Shown: piece after piece, positions 10,301-19,441 of the stretch
Layout: each line of letters begins with the position of its first letter
Position numbering within the stretch: the first letter of the stretch is position 1
NCBI RefSeq assembly: GCF_026151205.1
Contig: NC_087076.1
Span: 5,446,902 to 5,510,901 of the forward strand
DNA length: 64,000 nt
DNA from: Bolinopsis microptera
Lineage: Eukaryota; Ctenophora; Tentaculata; Lobata; Bolinopsidae
Direction: 5' to 3'
Notes under the pieces: generated by a model
Told to the model about the DNA's origin: nothing
Seen by the model: the letters and a program-made list of their open reading frames with translations, nothing else
Database searches by the model: none
Program-made: the position numbers and the translations under genes

Positions 10301-13298
10301 GATGCAAGGGCCCTATCAGGAGCTAAACTACATCTGATCATCAAGATAGTAAAAGCTACCATAGACCGAGGCAGCAACCTAAGTTATACGAAACAGTACA
10401 TCAGCGCTAAAAGGTACAACCCGACATCGCAGGTTTGTAACAAGGAACTACAAGATTCAGTACCAGCAAACCTGTCACTCAGCAATATGACAGTCTTCCC
10501 CATCCCGCTGACACTAAGACAGGATTCGAACAGCTGTTTGAAAACTATCAAGTCTTCACCTCTAACCCTGTGGGTGTCAAGAAGAAAACCCAAAGACAGC
10601 GATCATTCACAATCAGCATGTATGTAATATGTTCTGACGAGAGACACACACTTTTACAAGAACTGACCGACAATTCAGTTAGAGACGACAGTATTGAGAA
10701 AACGTATCAATAAACCAAGAACGATATCAATAAACGTCTGTAAAGTGCTAGAGACAGCTCTAGCCAACCAACTAGCTACACCATCAACGCTGCAGAGACA
10801 CAAGAGGATGTTCAGGCAACAGAGCTCTTGCTTCCAACAAAGAGTCAGGAGACAATTCTGTCTTCAACTCTGAAAATCATAGTTGCAAGTGACGATATGA
10901 AAGCAGAGTATATTAGAGAGTGTTAAAATCACTACACCGCTCAGACCCTCCTTTGGTACCTTCACTGGACGCCCACGTCTCTCTGAATACTCCTATAACT
11001 TCCTTAGAAGTCCAATATGCTGCTTCAAAAGTTGGAAAAATGGAAAAGCCGTAGGGCCTGATGAGATTCCTTAACGAGCTGCTGAAGTACGCGCACCACC
11101 TGTATTCTTCCATCAATAAGCATGTCTCAGTAATCGACATTCGAAGTACATGAGCATGTACCCTCTTTCACGAAGGGTTCCTAACCCCTCTTCAGAACCA
11201 GGGAAAACCAAAAGGACCTCTAAAGAGCCTCAGACCGCTTTGCTTCGAATGGAACTAGGAAACTGCTCTCACGTGATTACTCCTACACGAATTCAAAGAC
11301 AAATTGCAGAGTACACAGACCATGGCAAAATCCTACAAAGGCTGGTCCATCGTTTGTGCAATAGTTGTCAGACTCAACGAATTCTGATTTCTGTTGTGAA
11401 AGAGAAAGATGGGAGTTCCACAGATGGGAATCCGACATGAGCTCGGCCTTCGATCCATCAAGAGATCAGTTATCCTGGATATTTTTGGCTGCTCTGGTTT
11501 TTGTAGGATGACATTCGTTTGGCGAGAATATACTTGCTCTCCAACACCCAATATGAGGATAAAAATCACAACACAATTTTCTTTAGAGTTTGAAACATCC
11601 GAGGGTTCGTTCAAGGTGATGCCTGTCATCTGGTGCATTCTTCCACTGGACTTTGCTGGAGCTTTGGTACCACTTCCCGTGCAGTAGTGATTACCATTCG
11701 GGGCCTAACCCACCGTTCAACCCCGAGAACCCTCATAGCCTATTGTATGGGAAGACGCCGACGATGGCGATTTGCAGATGGGATGAGAAAACTCTTAAAG
11801 AAGATGCGACCCATATGTAAGGAATCCTTGAAGAATGGAAACATGTTTGTGAACGAGGACAAAACAAACATGTCCACATCCTACATTGCAGATAAGGGAC
11901 GAGGTAACGCCCCCCCAAGGGTGAACCCGTGAAGAACAAGAGCCCTGGCGCAACACTATTTCTCTTGGATCCAAGCTCAGCAGTAAGGCTGATATCTTCT
12001 CGCCGTGCATCCTTGCTTACTTGCCTTTTAGAAATACAGCAAGTTGGGCAGAGAAATCCCCCCGCATATCTCTTCCGTAAAAATCCAGCTGTATGAAGCA
12101 TTTTGTTACCCTGATTTATTGTACAACTGTAACAGCTGGACAGCTGGGCACTCCACAGAACATTATCAATAAAGTTGATGTGATTCAACGCCAAACAGTC
12201 TAAGACGTATCATCAACATGACCTATCCCCGATCATCAGCAACAAGGACTTGTATGCTCGTTGAAGTAAACTCCCAACTTTCAGACAGAGAGAGTTCATA
12301 AATCCCGCTGGAAAATGTGTTGGGCACATTCTTCTAGCGACTGCAACTCACCACCACAACTAGGACAGGCTCTATATTTTGCTGTTGATAGTATTCCAAA
12401 TATGAGGGGAAGATGTAGACATCCAATGGTAATATTTATAAAACATTTTAGACGATTTTGAAATAAATGAAAGATTATTTGAATAATAGTGACAACGTGA
12501 CCAGACTTAAGGTATTTAAGCCTCGAACGCCAATTGTGGAGAATTTTATTTTAAATTTGTTTATGTTTCGAATAATTTCCATTTAAGTTCAATTTTTTTG
12601 AATAATTTTTTGATTTTGAAAAGTTCAGTTTTAAGTTCCATTTTGGTATTTATAGTAGTTTCAGTTCACAAGGTCTTTTACGTAGACTTATCAGGTCTTT
12701 AGGATGTTCCTAGTAACTACTTTGGAATGTGTGTAAAGTTTGATAATAACTTAATAATATATTTCTTACATAAGTGGGAGAATATTATCAATAAATTGAT
12801 GTATGTTTATTTGAACCTTTATCTATTCGTTTATTTCAACAAATTTTGCACCAGCATTCAAATTTATTCTGAGTCAAGAAAACCTGGCTAAGAATTTCCC
12901 ACATCTAACAAGAAAACTTCATTTCGGCTTGAAAGCGTTGAATGCACTCAAGATAACTTCCTCATCACCAGCCGACCCTTAGCCAGGGCTAGCTCTGATG
13001 GAGCTTCTATGTTACTCTCATCCTCACTTTGCAATTTGGTCCTTGTTCTGTTCATCGATATTTCAGAACTCTCATAATAAGCTTTTTGGTCCCCATCTGT
13101 GAACAAGAAATTATTTTAAGCTAGGCCAGGTGTTAAGGTAACAGACAATTTAATGGTTATCTGATCCTGATGTTTTATATTCTTTTCGTAGTAGGGTAAT
13201 CTTGAATTTGGGCTATTCTCATTAATATTAAACCTGTAAGCTGGAGCTTCTTCTTCAGATCTTCACCTTTCCTCCTGGATAGAAGCTGTGTTCTCCAT
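7345..13298 (-). CDS. ODAD3: Outer dynein arm docking complex subunit ODAD3 (CCDC151), copy 1
   Basis: Coiled-coil protein that helps attach outer dynein arms to ciliary doublet microtubules. Nine exons are seen on the minus strand: 13298-13234 (start MENTASIQEE), about 13096-12900 (DGDQKAYYESSEISMNKNKD), 9229-9121 (VCELIKQYNALCHRAN), 8991-8814 (LENRLDKANIKCVEA), 8666-8527, 8386-8277 (EYRKQADEKKNHAEK), 8168-8012 (GYEEAMHKIKEATGVSDIQ), 7868-7767 (ETQKHLEKLKFDNEKTLLRL) and about 7563-7345 (MKYSGEAKLSSGQRILEDMQ). Residues are from comparing copies. These match known ODAD3 landmarks in order: GDRKAFYESSQ, LENRLEKA, KDATGTDE, FLAQGDT, LKYSGEA. Most borders are GT..AG, and exon 1 joins exon 2 in phase through a split Asp codon. 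The last seen exon ends in a donor (GTGAGT), so C-terminal exons are missing or unrecognised. A LINE occupies the exon 2-3 intron. Confidence 0.87.
9450..12470 (+). mobile_element. APE-type non-LTR retrotransposon (LINE) ORF, copy 1
   Basis: One long ORF with an apurinic endonuclease domain followed by reverse transcriptase, broken by indels. Endonuclease motifs: LATWNVRSL near 9545, DLDIIDIQETK near 9660 (catalytic Glu), LGDFNS near 10010, and a catalytic-end SDH region near 10335. Reverse transcriptase motifs: GKAVGPDEIPNELLKYA near 11055, LTPLQKPGKPKGPL near 11190, GIDMSSAFDSIKR near 11420, a QGDALS motif near 11610, and YADDGDFADED near 11755. A thumb and C-terminal region rich in Trp, Cys and His runs to about 12460. 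No clear poly-A tail or target duplication was found. The layout fits RTE-, R1- or CR1-related elements; I cannot choose the clade by eye. It lies within an ODAD3 intron, antisense to the gene, and was present before the 22-kb unit was copied. Confidence 0.85.
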
Positions 13299-13492
13299 TG
13301 GCTCACTAAATTGAAGAATTCAAATATAAGTAACGATGAGACAGCAGATTATGGGCCCAGCGGCCATGAAAGTTTTGAATCTGAATAATATGAGCTTTAA
13401 ACATTATCTCAAATGGAATTTCCCTAGTTTCGGTGCGCCATAGTCAGCACTGACGGCAATAGTGGACAATTTCAATTGTAAGCTCCTGAAGG

Positions 13493-13591
13493 CAGTGGTG
13501 TTACGTTTGCATGTTGGCCAACTCCCCCCAGCCTCCTGCCAATAGAGGATGGCGCCCAGTAAAATCTCAAAAAAAGTTGGTTACGCCACTG
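13493..13591. mobile_element. hAT-like MITE, 99 bp, copy 1
   Basis: Terminal inverted repeats CAGTGGTGTTAC (left) and GTTACGCCACTG (right) are flanked on both sides by the 8-bp direct repeat CCTGAAGG (13485-13492 and 13592-13599). An 8-bp target duplication with CAGTGGCGTAAC-type ends is the hallmark of hAT elements. At 99 bp it has no coding capacity, so it is a non-autonomous miniature. It lies just upstream of the ODAD3 start codon. Confidence 0.8.
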
Positions 13592-13599
13592 CCTGAAGG

Positions 13600-14460
13600 T
13601 TTTGTATAATTTGATCAGAGGGTCCAAGCAAGTGCGGAGGCTTTGTCCCAGTGCAGTTACAAGCAGCATAGTGCCAGGAAAGACGTCCTTGGAAGATTTT
13701 GGTACAAAATGTGCCAACAAACTAAAATTTGCAATGAGAGATGATAATTTTGTTCAGCTAGGGGGCACCAAATCGTCCGTTTGAATGTACGGCAATTTTG
13801 AAAAACTTAACTGAGGTACTAACAAACTGCGCGTTTGCTCTTGAAACACACTTTATTAGAATTTATACTGGGCGTATCCTCTAAAATCAACCCTAATTGT
13901 TCCTATTTTGCTTTCTACTTTAAGAGGGGAGGGGGGGGCGCCAACATGTAGATGGCCAGGGGCGCTTTTACAGTGAGGGGAGGGGCGCCAACAGGCAACG
14001 TTATGCCAATATATATGATTTATCCCAAAAATAGGTATAAGTCTGGCTCAAAAGAATCAAAACTTCTATAAAAGGCACAATTATAAAATATTATCTGTTT
14101 TGAGAAAATTCCTCATTTTAAAAAGGTCTGATTGACAACACCTTTTAAACGAAAAAGACTGAACTCTCAAATAGTATAATATAGCCAGTAAAAAAGATTC
14201 TACAAATGGAAAACGTTGTTCAGAAAGGTCTCTAACCATGTAACAATCAAAGGACTCAAGTTGGTTCAACAAATAGCATCAAATATCTGATCATAGTATT
14301 AAAAAAGTAGGGGGGGGTGGTAAGTTCAGGTTCTAGAATCCTTTTTGCCTGAAGTGAAAAATACATAACCTAAAGAAACCATAAAATGGGGATTGACGGA
14401 CACTTAAGGTAATATCAGGACGATCTCGTTGAAAATACGACTAATGTTTATATGTTGATT
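13600..14460. other. Non-coding stretch with two GGGGCGCC motifs, copy 1
   Basis: No gene recognised. Near 13921-14000 a short direct repeat occurs twice: a G-rich run, then GGCGCC, then AACA, separated by about 50 bases. It is kept in the other units at about 35915-35985 and 57920-57985. The rest is AT-rich. Part of this interval could be the ODAD3 promoter and 5' untranslated region, since the gene starts at 13298 on the minus strand. Confidence 0.45.
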
Positions 14461-15032
14461 TATTTGTTATCACATCGTGACCCCCACGGTCGTTCACTAT
14501 AGCGTTTCACTGTAGAGTTTTCAACGATACAGGGGACCGCGCACATCGTGCACGGCTGGTCATACACGTATGACAAAATTGTATCACTTGCACGCCATTC
14601 CCTTAGCAAGCCTAGGTACCGGTAAATAAGCGTGAATGCACTTTTAAAACGGCCCTTTACCTCGAATAGAAAACAAATTTTAGTAAAACAAATTTAAATT
14701 TGGTATTTATTAATAACCATCAAAACATATCTATCATAGAAAAAACCGCGCGTTGGTTGACTGCCTCAGAATGGTGAATAATTAAGCTGAGTGCCCTGCG
14801 CATTTTACAGAACATTATCGGCGATCACATGGATCACGAGGACTTGTGAGCGCCAAATTTAATTTAAACTTTCTAGAAATCGTACACACTACTACAGTTA
14901 CTCATAGCGTTTGAATTATAGGGATGCGGATTGTCAATGTAGTTCATTCATCATACATAACGTTTAAAGCTGTATATTTTAGATCTCACTATTGTTTGAA
15001 ACGTGAAATCAGAACGTCAATAATGGACAATA

Positions 15033-15140
15033 GACCCGACGACAATACCAAGGACCCGAGTGCCGCATTGGACTTTTCCGGATCCTTTTTACCGAAAGGC
15101 TTATCCACCAGTTACCATGCTGCATGTATAGTCGATAATA
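15033..15140 (+). other. Short ORF of unknown nature, copy 1
   Basis: A frame starting MDNRPDDNTKDPSAALDFSG here is partly kept in copies 2 and 3 (about 37015 and 58999), where DNTKDPSAAL and PKGLSTSY-like stretches can be read despite indels. It lies inside the repeat cluster and is not joined to any exon I can see. No family recognised. Confidence 0.15.
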
Positions 15141-16110
15141 TTTTTGTTTTATCCTCTAGCAAGCATTCTGTAAGTTTGGAGTGTCGTATTATAGTCGTTT
15201 TGCATGCTATCCTTGATTCCCGATGTCAATCTTGGCACTCGGCGAGGCCCAGTGGTGCAATTTCGCCGATCTACAGCAGTGCAATCGCGCTACAACATGA
15301 ACAAGGCTGAGCGACGCTGCGCGCCCAGTAACGAGTGTAATTGAAAAAAAATTAAATAAAAAAAATAATTAAAAACCACAAATACATAATGTTAGATAGA
15401 TAGTTCAGATCAAAAGTCAAAAAATTTGTTTGACACAATTTTGATTGAGCAATTGACAATATTAATTAATTATTAGCTTGTCACTGCCTAAACAGATGAT
15501 ACTTACCTAAATTTCGTCGAGGTAGCGAACATACGTGGCCTCGTCTTTTTTCAATATTGACCTAGCCCTAGGCTGAGGCAAATGACGAAGTAGAACGTGC
15601 CGGTGTCAGTCCATAAATATATCTATTAACAACGAACAATTATTTGTAGCGCGAATGCGTACCCTACTGTGCCACGCCGCGCACTCAATGAGGCTTCTCA
15701 CGCGAGATCCTACTGTGCCGCGCCGAGCTGAGATGATTGCATTACATCGTCAGTTAAAATAATTATGTGTTACAATCATTATGGTAGCATGTGTAGCGCG
15801 ATGCACTAACTGTGCCGCGCCGCGCATCAAAAAATTCTTCTCGCCGACTCGGTAGATAGCAAGAACTATGGCACCACTGGCCCTCGCCGAGCTTGCAAAA
15901 GGATTGACATCGAGAATCAACTCAGCCTGTCATTCGATCAATTCCACCAAATATCCAGTTATGATATGAACATAAATATAAAACTTGGGGCCCCAGGAAG
16001 CTTACCTGGCTCATTAAAATGTGACCTCCAGATCAATAAAATTAACGTAAGTGCTGGAGAGCAACATAGAGTCCACTACCTATTCAATATAGCCCCTTAC
16101 CTGGGGATCG

Positions 16111-16112
16111 GG

Positions 16113-16154
<42 letters not shown>

Positions 16155-16178
16155 AAAACAAAAATAAAAAAAAAAACC
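16111..16178 (+). repeat. Poly-A rich run unique to copy 1
   Basis: Some 40 uninterrupted A followed by A-rich sequence with single T and C interruptions lies between GGGATCGG and ACCCCAG. In copies 2 (about 38105) and 3 (about 60090) the same flanks are directly joined. A run present in one of three otherwise matching copies is most simply a sequencing stutter, though an inserted tail cannot be excluded. Confidence 0.8.
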
Positions 16179-17104
16179 CCAGCTATTATTTCATAAATAA
16201 AATTCAATGTTCGGTCGGGCGGAATGACAGGCGAGCGCCGCCCAGTAACAAATAACAGGTAACCTACGTTATTTGAATATCGAGTCTGGCAATGTCAAAT
16301 GTTGTTTGTTACTTATACAAACAAAACACTAGAAACGGCAACTTGTTAAAAAAAAGTCTGAATAACCTTGCGGTACAAACTGGAAAATTGAAATATTCAA
16401 ACGTAGTTTTGTTTTTCTTGTCCAATTAATTAAAAAAACATTGTTACAATTTTAATTTATGGAAATATCAATTATAAATTCAAAATTACAGGGTCATAAA
16501 AACAAACGGTAATTACAAAAATCTCCTTATCCTTTGAAATAGTAACTGAATTATTTTACACTAACATACAATTTTAGTGCGATTGCTGGATCACAACTGT
16601 GTAGTAAACCAAATTTTTTTACTGGTACGGGGCCGCGATCAAATAATATTTCTCGCAACACAAGAATGCTTCATTAGATCAGGCAAAGATGCACCACTGG
16701 GCCTTGCAGAGCTGCGAAGGATTGACATCGTGAATCCAATACATACAAGAAAAGAAAAAGAAGAATAAAAACGTTTATCATAGTCCTCGCAATATGAATA
16801 AGAATCATTTGAATCCCTGGCCAGACCCAATCTGCCCCAGAACCAACAATAAAGCGGATTCAGTCAAAATAGCGGGCAAAAGAGGCAAACCGCTTGCTAA
16901 TGTATCACGTGGTGGACCCCCACTGTCGCTCACTATGAGTGAACGCCCTGGAGAGTTCGACTATACCAGGGGACGAGATCTCCTTCCAAAATAAACTTTT
17001 TGTTTTATTTTATACATTTACTCTAGTATAACAACTATTCTAGTACTTTGAAGTGTAGTATTGTTTATATCTTTGATGTTTGATACCCAAATTATTAATG
17101 ACTA

Positions 17105-17465
17105 TATATCGCACTCCTACCTGTCCAACCAACTTCATTCTCCAGGAAACCACACCCAGGATGACGCCCGATCCTGACGTAGCAGCTTGTGACTGTATGC
17201 ACCATTCGAAAGAACATTCTTTGACTCAAGGGTCCCCACACTAATTGTGGCGACTCCAAAACATTTAAGCCACTAATAAAGAATCTACAGTGCGCCTTAG
17301 AAAGAGAAGAAAGATCTATATGAGCACGAGAGTACTTCAGTCAAGAACAGGGTCCTTTTGTCCCACAAGTCTGTACAAACATCCGGAGGTATGGGGCCCG
17401 ACTCTGCACTGTGTTGTAGATCGTATTTTCTGAAAGGATAGCTCACTGGTCCGTATTGCCTGATT
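17105..17465 (+). pseudogene. Retroelement-associated ORF remnant (FFDIRV..HPN family), copy 1
   Basis: Across frames and with copy 2 (about 39010-39375), these can be read in order: HPGLKPSDVAAGGQYAPFER, FFDIRV, THPN, FKPLDKIY, a charged KAHEREKKDLYE-like stretch, then VEKGSFVPLVFTTSGGMGP. This order (FFDIRV-HPN, then an E-x-x-K-K-rich helix, then SFTPLVFSTSGGMG) is one I know from the C-terminal part of repeat-encoded proteins common in invertebrate genomes, usually downstream of a reverse transcriptase. The D-x-R-V core resembles a nuclease strand, but that is inference. No reverse transcriptase is attached here, so it is a fragment. Confidence 0.55.
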
Positions 17466-17690
17466 TAAGTTACAGAAAAGCCAGCGGATGGCTTAGCGGC
17501 GCCTAACGGAGACGCACAAAGAAATGCAGCATTCATACCTAGCGAATTGCTAGCGGAGTAAAGCGGACGCCTCCTCAAACTAAGCGGAGAAAAGTAACTA
17601 CTTCATTAAGCACACCCTCCCCCGCTAGTTTTTTTCCGCTAGCTATCCGATATGCCCGCTAGGTCCGCTAGCTTTTCTTACTTAAATCTG
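17460..17690. mobile_element. Non-autonomous TIR element with GCTAGCGG motifs, copy 1
   Basis: Ends are imperfect inverted repeats: GATTTAAGTTACAGAAAAGC at about 17462 against the complement of GCTTTTCTTACTTAAATC ending at about 17688. The sub-terminal parts are packed with GCTAGCGG on the left and CCGCTAGC on the right. There is no ORF. Copy 2 has it at about 39370-39585. I could not define a convincing target duplication, so the superfamily is open. Confidence 0.6.
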
Positions 17691-17991
17691 CAAAAATCGG
17701 CTATATACGAAAGACCCGAGATCTGACCACAAGAAAGAAGCTAAGAGCCAGGTCAAAAATCACATCAGTAACACGTATTCAGGTTGATCTGCTAACGAAG
17801 CACACTCATAGCACTCATGGGAATCAGAGGAAGACAAAAACCCAAGCAACCTTGGACTGGATGACGTATCCTTCAATCTCCTTCTCAGAAGACGAGCTTT
17901 GAGGTCCACATTAAGTTTTGTTATGTAAATTTTATAGATAAATTATTGTAGCTTTTGTACATGTGTAAATTTTACGGACGAAATGATCCCA

Positions 17992-18120
17992 GGGGGGACT
18001 CCCACCCACCGCCTCGGCGGGTAGTTGATACCCCCTTCACAAGTAATGAGCCACTTTGGTCTACTTGCGTGAGGTGTACAGCTACATGGGTTGGGGTCCC
18101 CCCTTTTTTTTTTTTTTTTT
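17992..18120. repeat. Short inverted repeat with adjoining poly-T, copy 1
   Basis: GGGGGGACTCCCACCC at 17992 pairs imperfectly with GGGTTGGGGTCCCCCC ending at 18103. A small CCGCC-TC-GGCGG hairpin sits inside. A run of about 18 T follows immediately. Both parts are kept in copy 2 (about 39890-40018), so the T run is real. It may be a separate tiny element abutting the palindrome. Confidence 0.6.
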
Positions 18121-18133
18121 TCTATTCGTATCC

Positions 18134-18808
18134 GAAATTTTCTCAAAATCGACTTTTATTGTTTCTGATAGAGGTGAAGTAATATCTATCAAAGCCTTTT
18201 AATCCGATAGCAAAATAATGTTCCTAGCAGAAATTATTGCTGGTCATAGATCAGCGGGTGTGTGTAGTGTATGCACGTGCGCGCGATTTGATCGCATGCC
18301 CTGAAAATCGAGCTAGAAATCTATCTTTTCCTACATGTTTTGAGCAATCATCCTGAAACATTCTGGATATTTCTAGGATCATTTAGAAGAGAGACCGAGT
18401 AGAATTTTGAGATAGGCCTTTAACATTTGTATTCGATTTTTGACAATCCGAGACCTCGAAAAAATCATCAAAAGAACAAGTCCAAGATTTTCTAAATCGA
18501 ATAAAAAAATTTTTAAAGGCTATCTCAAAATTCTGCCCCAGCTCCTCATCTTCTAAATGATCCCTAGAAATATCATGAAAGTTTCAGGTGATTTGCCGAA
18601 AAATGTAGGAGATGATAGCTTTTTAGACTCGATATTCAGTCAGGCTATCAAAAAACGCTTGCGCAACAACACTAACACACACGCGCTGAAACTTTGACCA
18701 GCAATAATTTCGGCTAGAAACGATTATTTTTTCACGGATTAAAAGCATCTGATAGATATTACTCCCCTCAAGCAGAAACAACTAAAAAGTCGATTTTGAG
18801 AAAATTTT
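18134..18808. repeat. 675-bp palindrome (foldback element), copy 1
   Basis: The left half, from AATTTTCTCAAAATCGAC, is the reverse complement of the right half ending GTCGATTTTGAGAAAATT. Internal marks mirror each other: AGTAATATCTATCA and TGATAGATATTACT, TTAATCCG and CGGATTAA, the CAGCG/CGCTG region, TATTCGATTT and AAATCGAATA. The centre is near 18471, with almost no loop. It has no ORF. Copy 2 carries it at 40031-40698; copy 3 is cut before it. It fits a foldback transposon or a MITE that is nearly all terminal repeat. Confidence 0.85.
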
Positions 18809-19297
18809 CATGAAGACCCCCCGCTGGCCCCCTTTAAACAACCGCTGTGTTAAAGACCACTCTTGAATGTTTGGATTATTTTATCCAAATTTTATTTTTT
18901 AGGGAACTATCTCTGAAAACCATCGGAAAACATTTAGAAACCAATCCCCAGCCCTCAGAAAATTCCTTTTTGAACCCCTACCATAGTGAAATTGGATAGA
19001 AAAATGTGACAAAAATGTGAAATTTTGTCCCTTGAGTCTCCAGCCGAAATCTAATTTGTCCTGGCCCTCATTATTATTCTGATTAATTATAAAGATAGAC
19101 ACTTTTCTAGACAACTGAAGTAAATACATCTGGCTATGATCTCTTCCAAAAGATTAATACTGCTTCACTATTATCTAACACATTATTTTTTCAGGATATG
19201 TTTATATAGGTACAGTTCATTGGAAAACATGATTAGATTTTAATTTCAAATCTTGACTGATGTGTATTTTCTATGTGTGTTCCTTCTTGCCCCACAG
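18809..19297. other. Non-coding stretch, copy 1
   Basis: AT-rich, with no frame kept between copies 1 and 2 and no repeat recognised. It separates the palindrome from the first exon of the unrecognised + strand gene and is probably that gene's intron or upstream DNA. The copy 2 equivalent is 40699-41187. Confidence 0.4.
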
Positions 19298-19441
19298 TGT
19301 GTTCTCACTGGTACCAAGTTTTGGAAGGGCAGAAGGCAGTAAACAGCAGCCTTCAATTTGCCACAGCCTCCTCTGACTTACACATCATGCCTTGGGAAGA
19401 ACACCAAACCAGTCCCGCATTTGTGTCACTCTTTTTCAGAT
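19298..19441 (+). CDS. Exon of an unrecognised gene, copy 1
   Basis: About 144 bases between a strong acceptor (TTGCCCCACAG) and a donor (GTTAGT). Comparing copies 1 and 2 (41188-41336) supports one open frame beginning CSHSYQVWKQNAV, with NSSFNLAQPPLDF, IAFGKNTKPV and NLCHPCFSD in order. It has an Asn-x-Ser sequon and several Cys, which would fit an extracellular or secreted protein, but this is weak. I do not recognise the family. The next exon candidate lies 1.8 kb downstream. Confidence 0.4.

Larger units (their letters stand above)
14461..16990. repeat. Cluster of short dispersed and inverted repeats, copy 1
   Basis: A segment of about 130 bases containing GCACCACTGGGCCTTGC and GGATTGACATCGTGAATC recurs here: on + at about 15790-15925 and 16615-16735, partly at 15640-15720, and inverted at about 15185-15300. 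The inverted and direct copies about 500 bases apart form a large stem-loop. A second motif of about 80 bases (GTGACCCCCAC at its start, ACAGGGGAC at its end) occurs in direct orientation at 14468-14545 and 16908-16985, so it brackets the cluster. No tRNA-like promoter boxes were recognised. Equivalents are about 36450-38890 and 58440-60241. Confidence 0.65.

Noticed and set aside
9859-10377. 172-codon open frame on the minus strand
   Set aside because: It lies antisense to the LINE endonuclease frame, is not open in copies 2 and 3, and shows no protein family pattern.
10091-10627. 178-codon + strand frame as a separate gene
   Set aside because: It is the middle of the LINE endonuclease region read partly out of frame; similar frames elsewhere in 9450-12470 are also LINE pieces.
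11733-12194. 153-codon minus-strand frame
   Set aside because: Shadow of the LINE reverse transcriptase; not conserved in the other units.
16111-16178. Poly-A tail of a retrotransposed element
   Set aside because: The flanks are directly joined in copies 2 and 3, and no element lies upstream; sequencing stutter is simpler.
15640-16735. tRNA-derived SINEs
   Set aside because: No A-box and B-box pair or cloverleaf could be found in the repeated segments.
18103-18120. T run as a sequencing artefact
   Set aside because: Present at the same place and of similar length in copy 2, so it is real.
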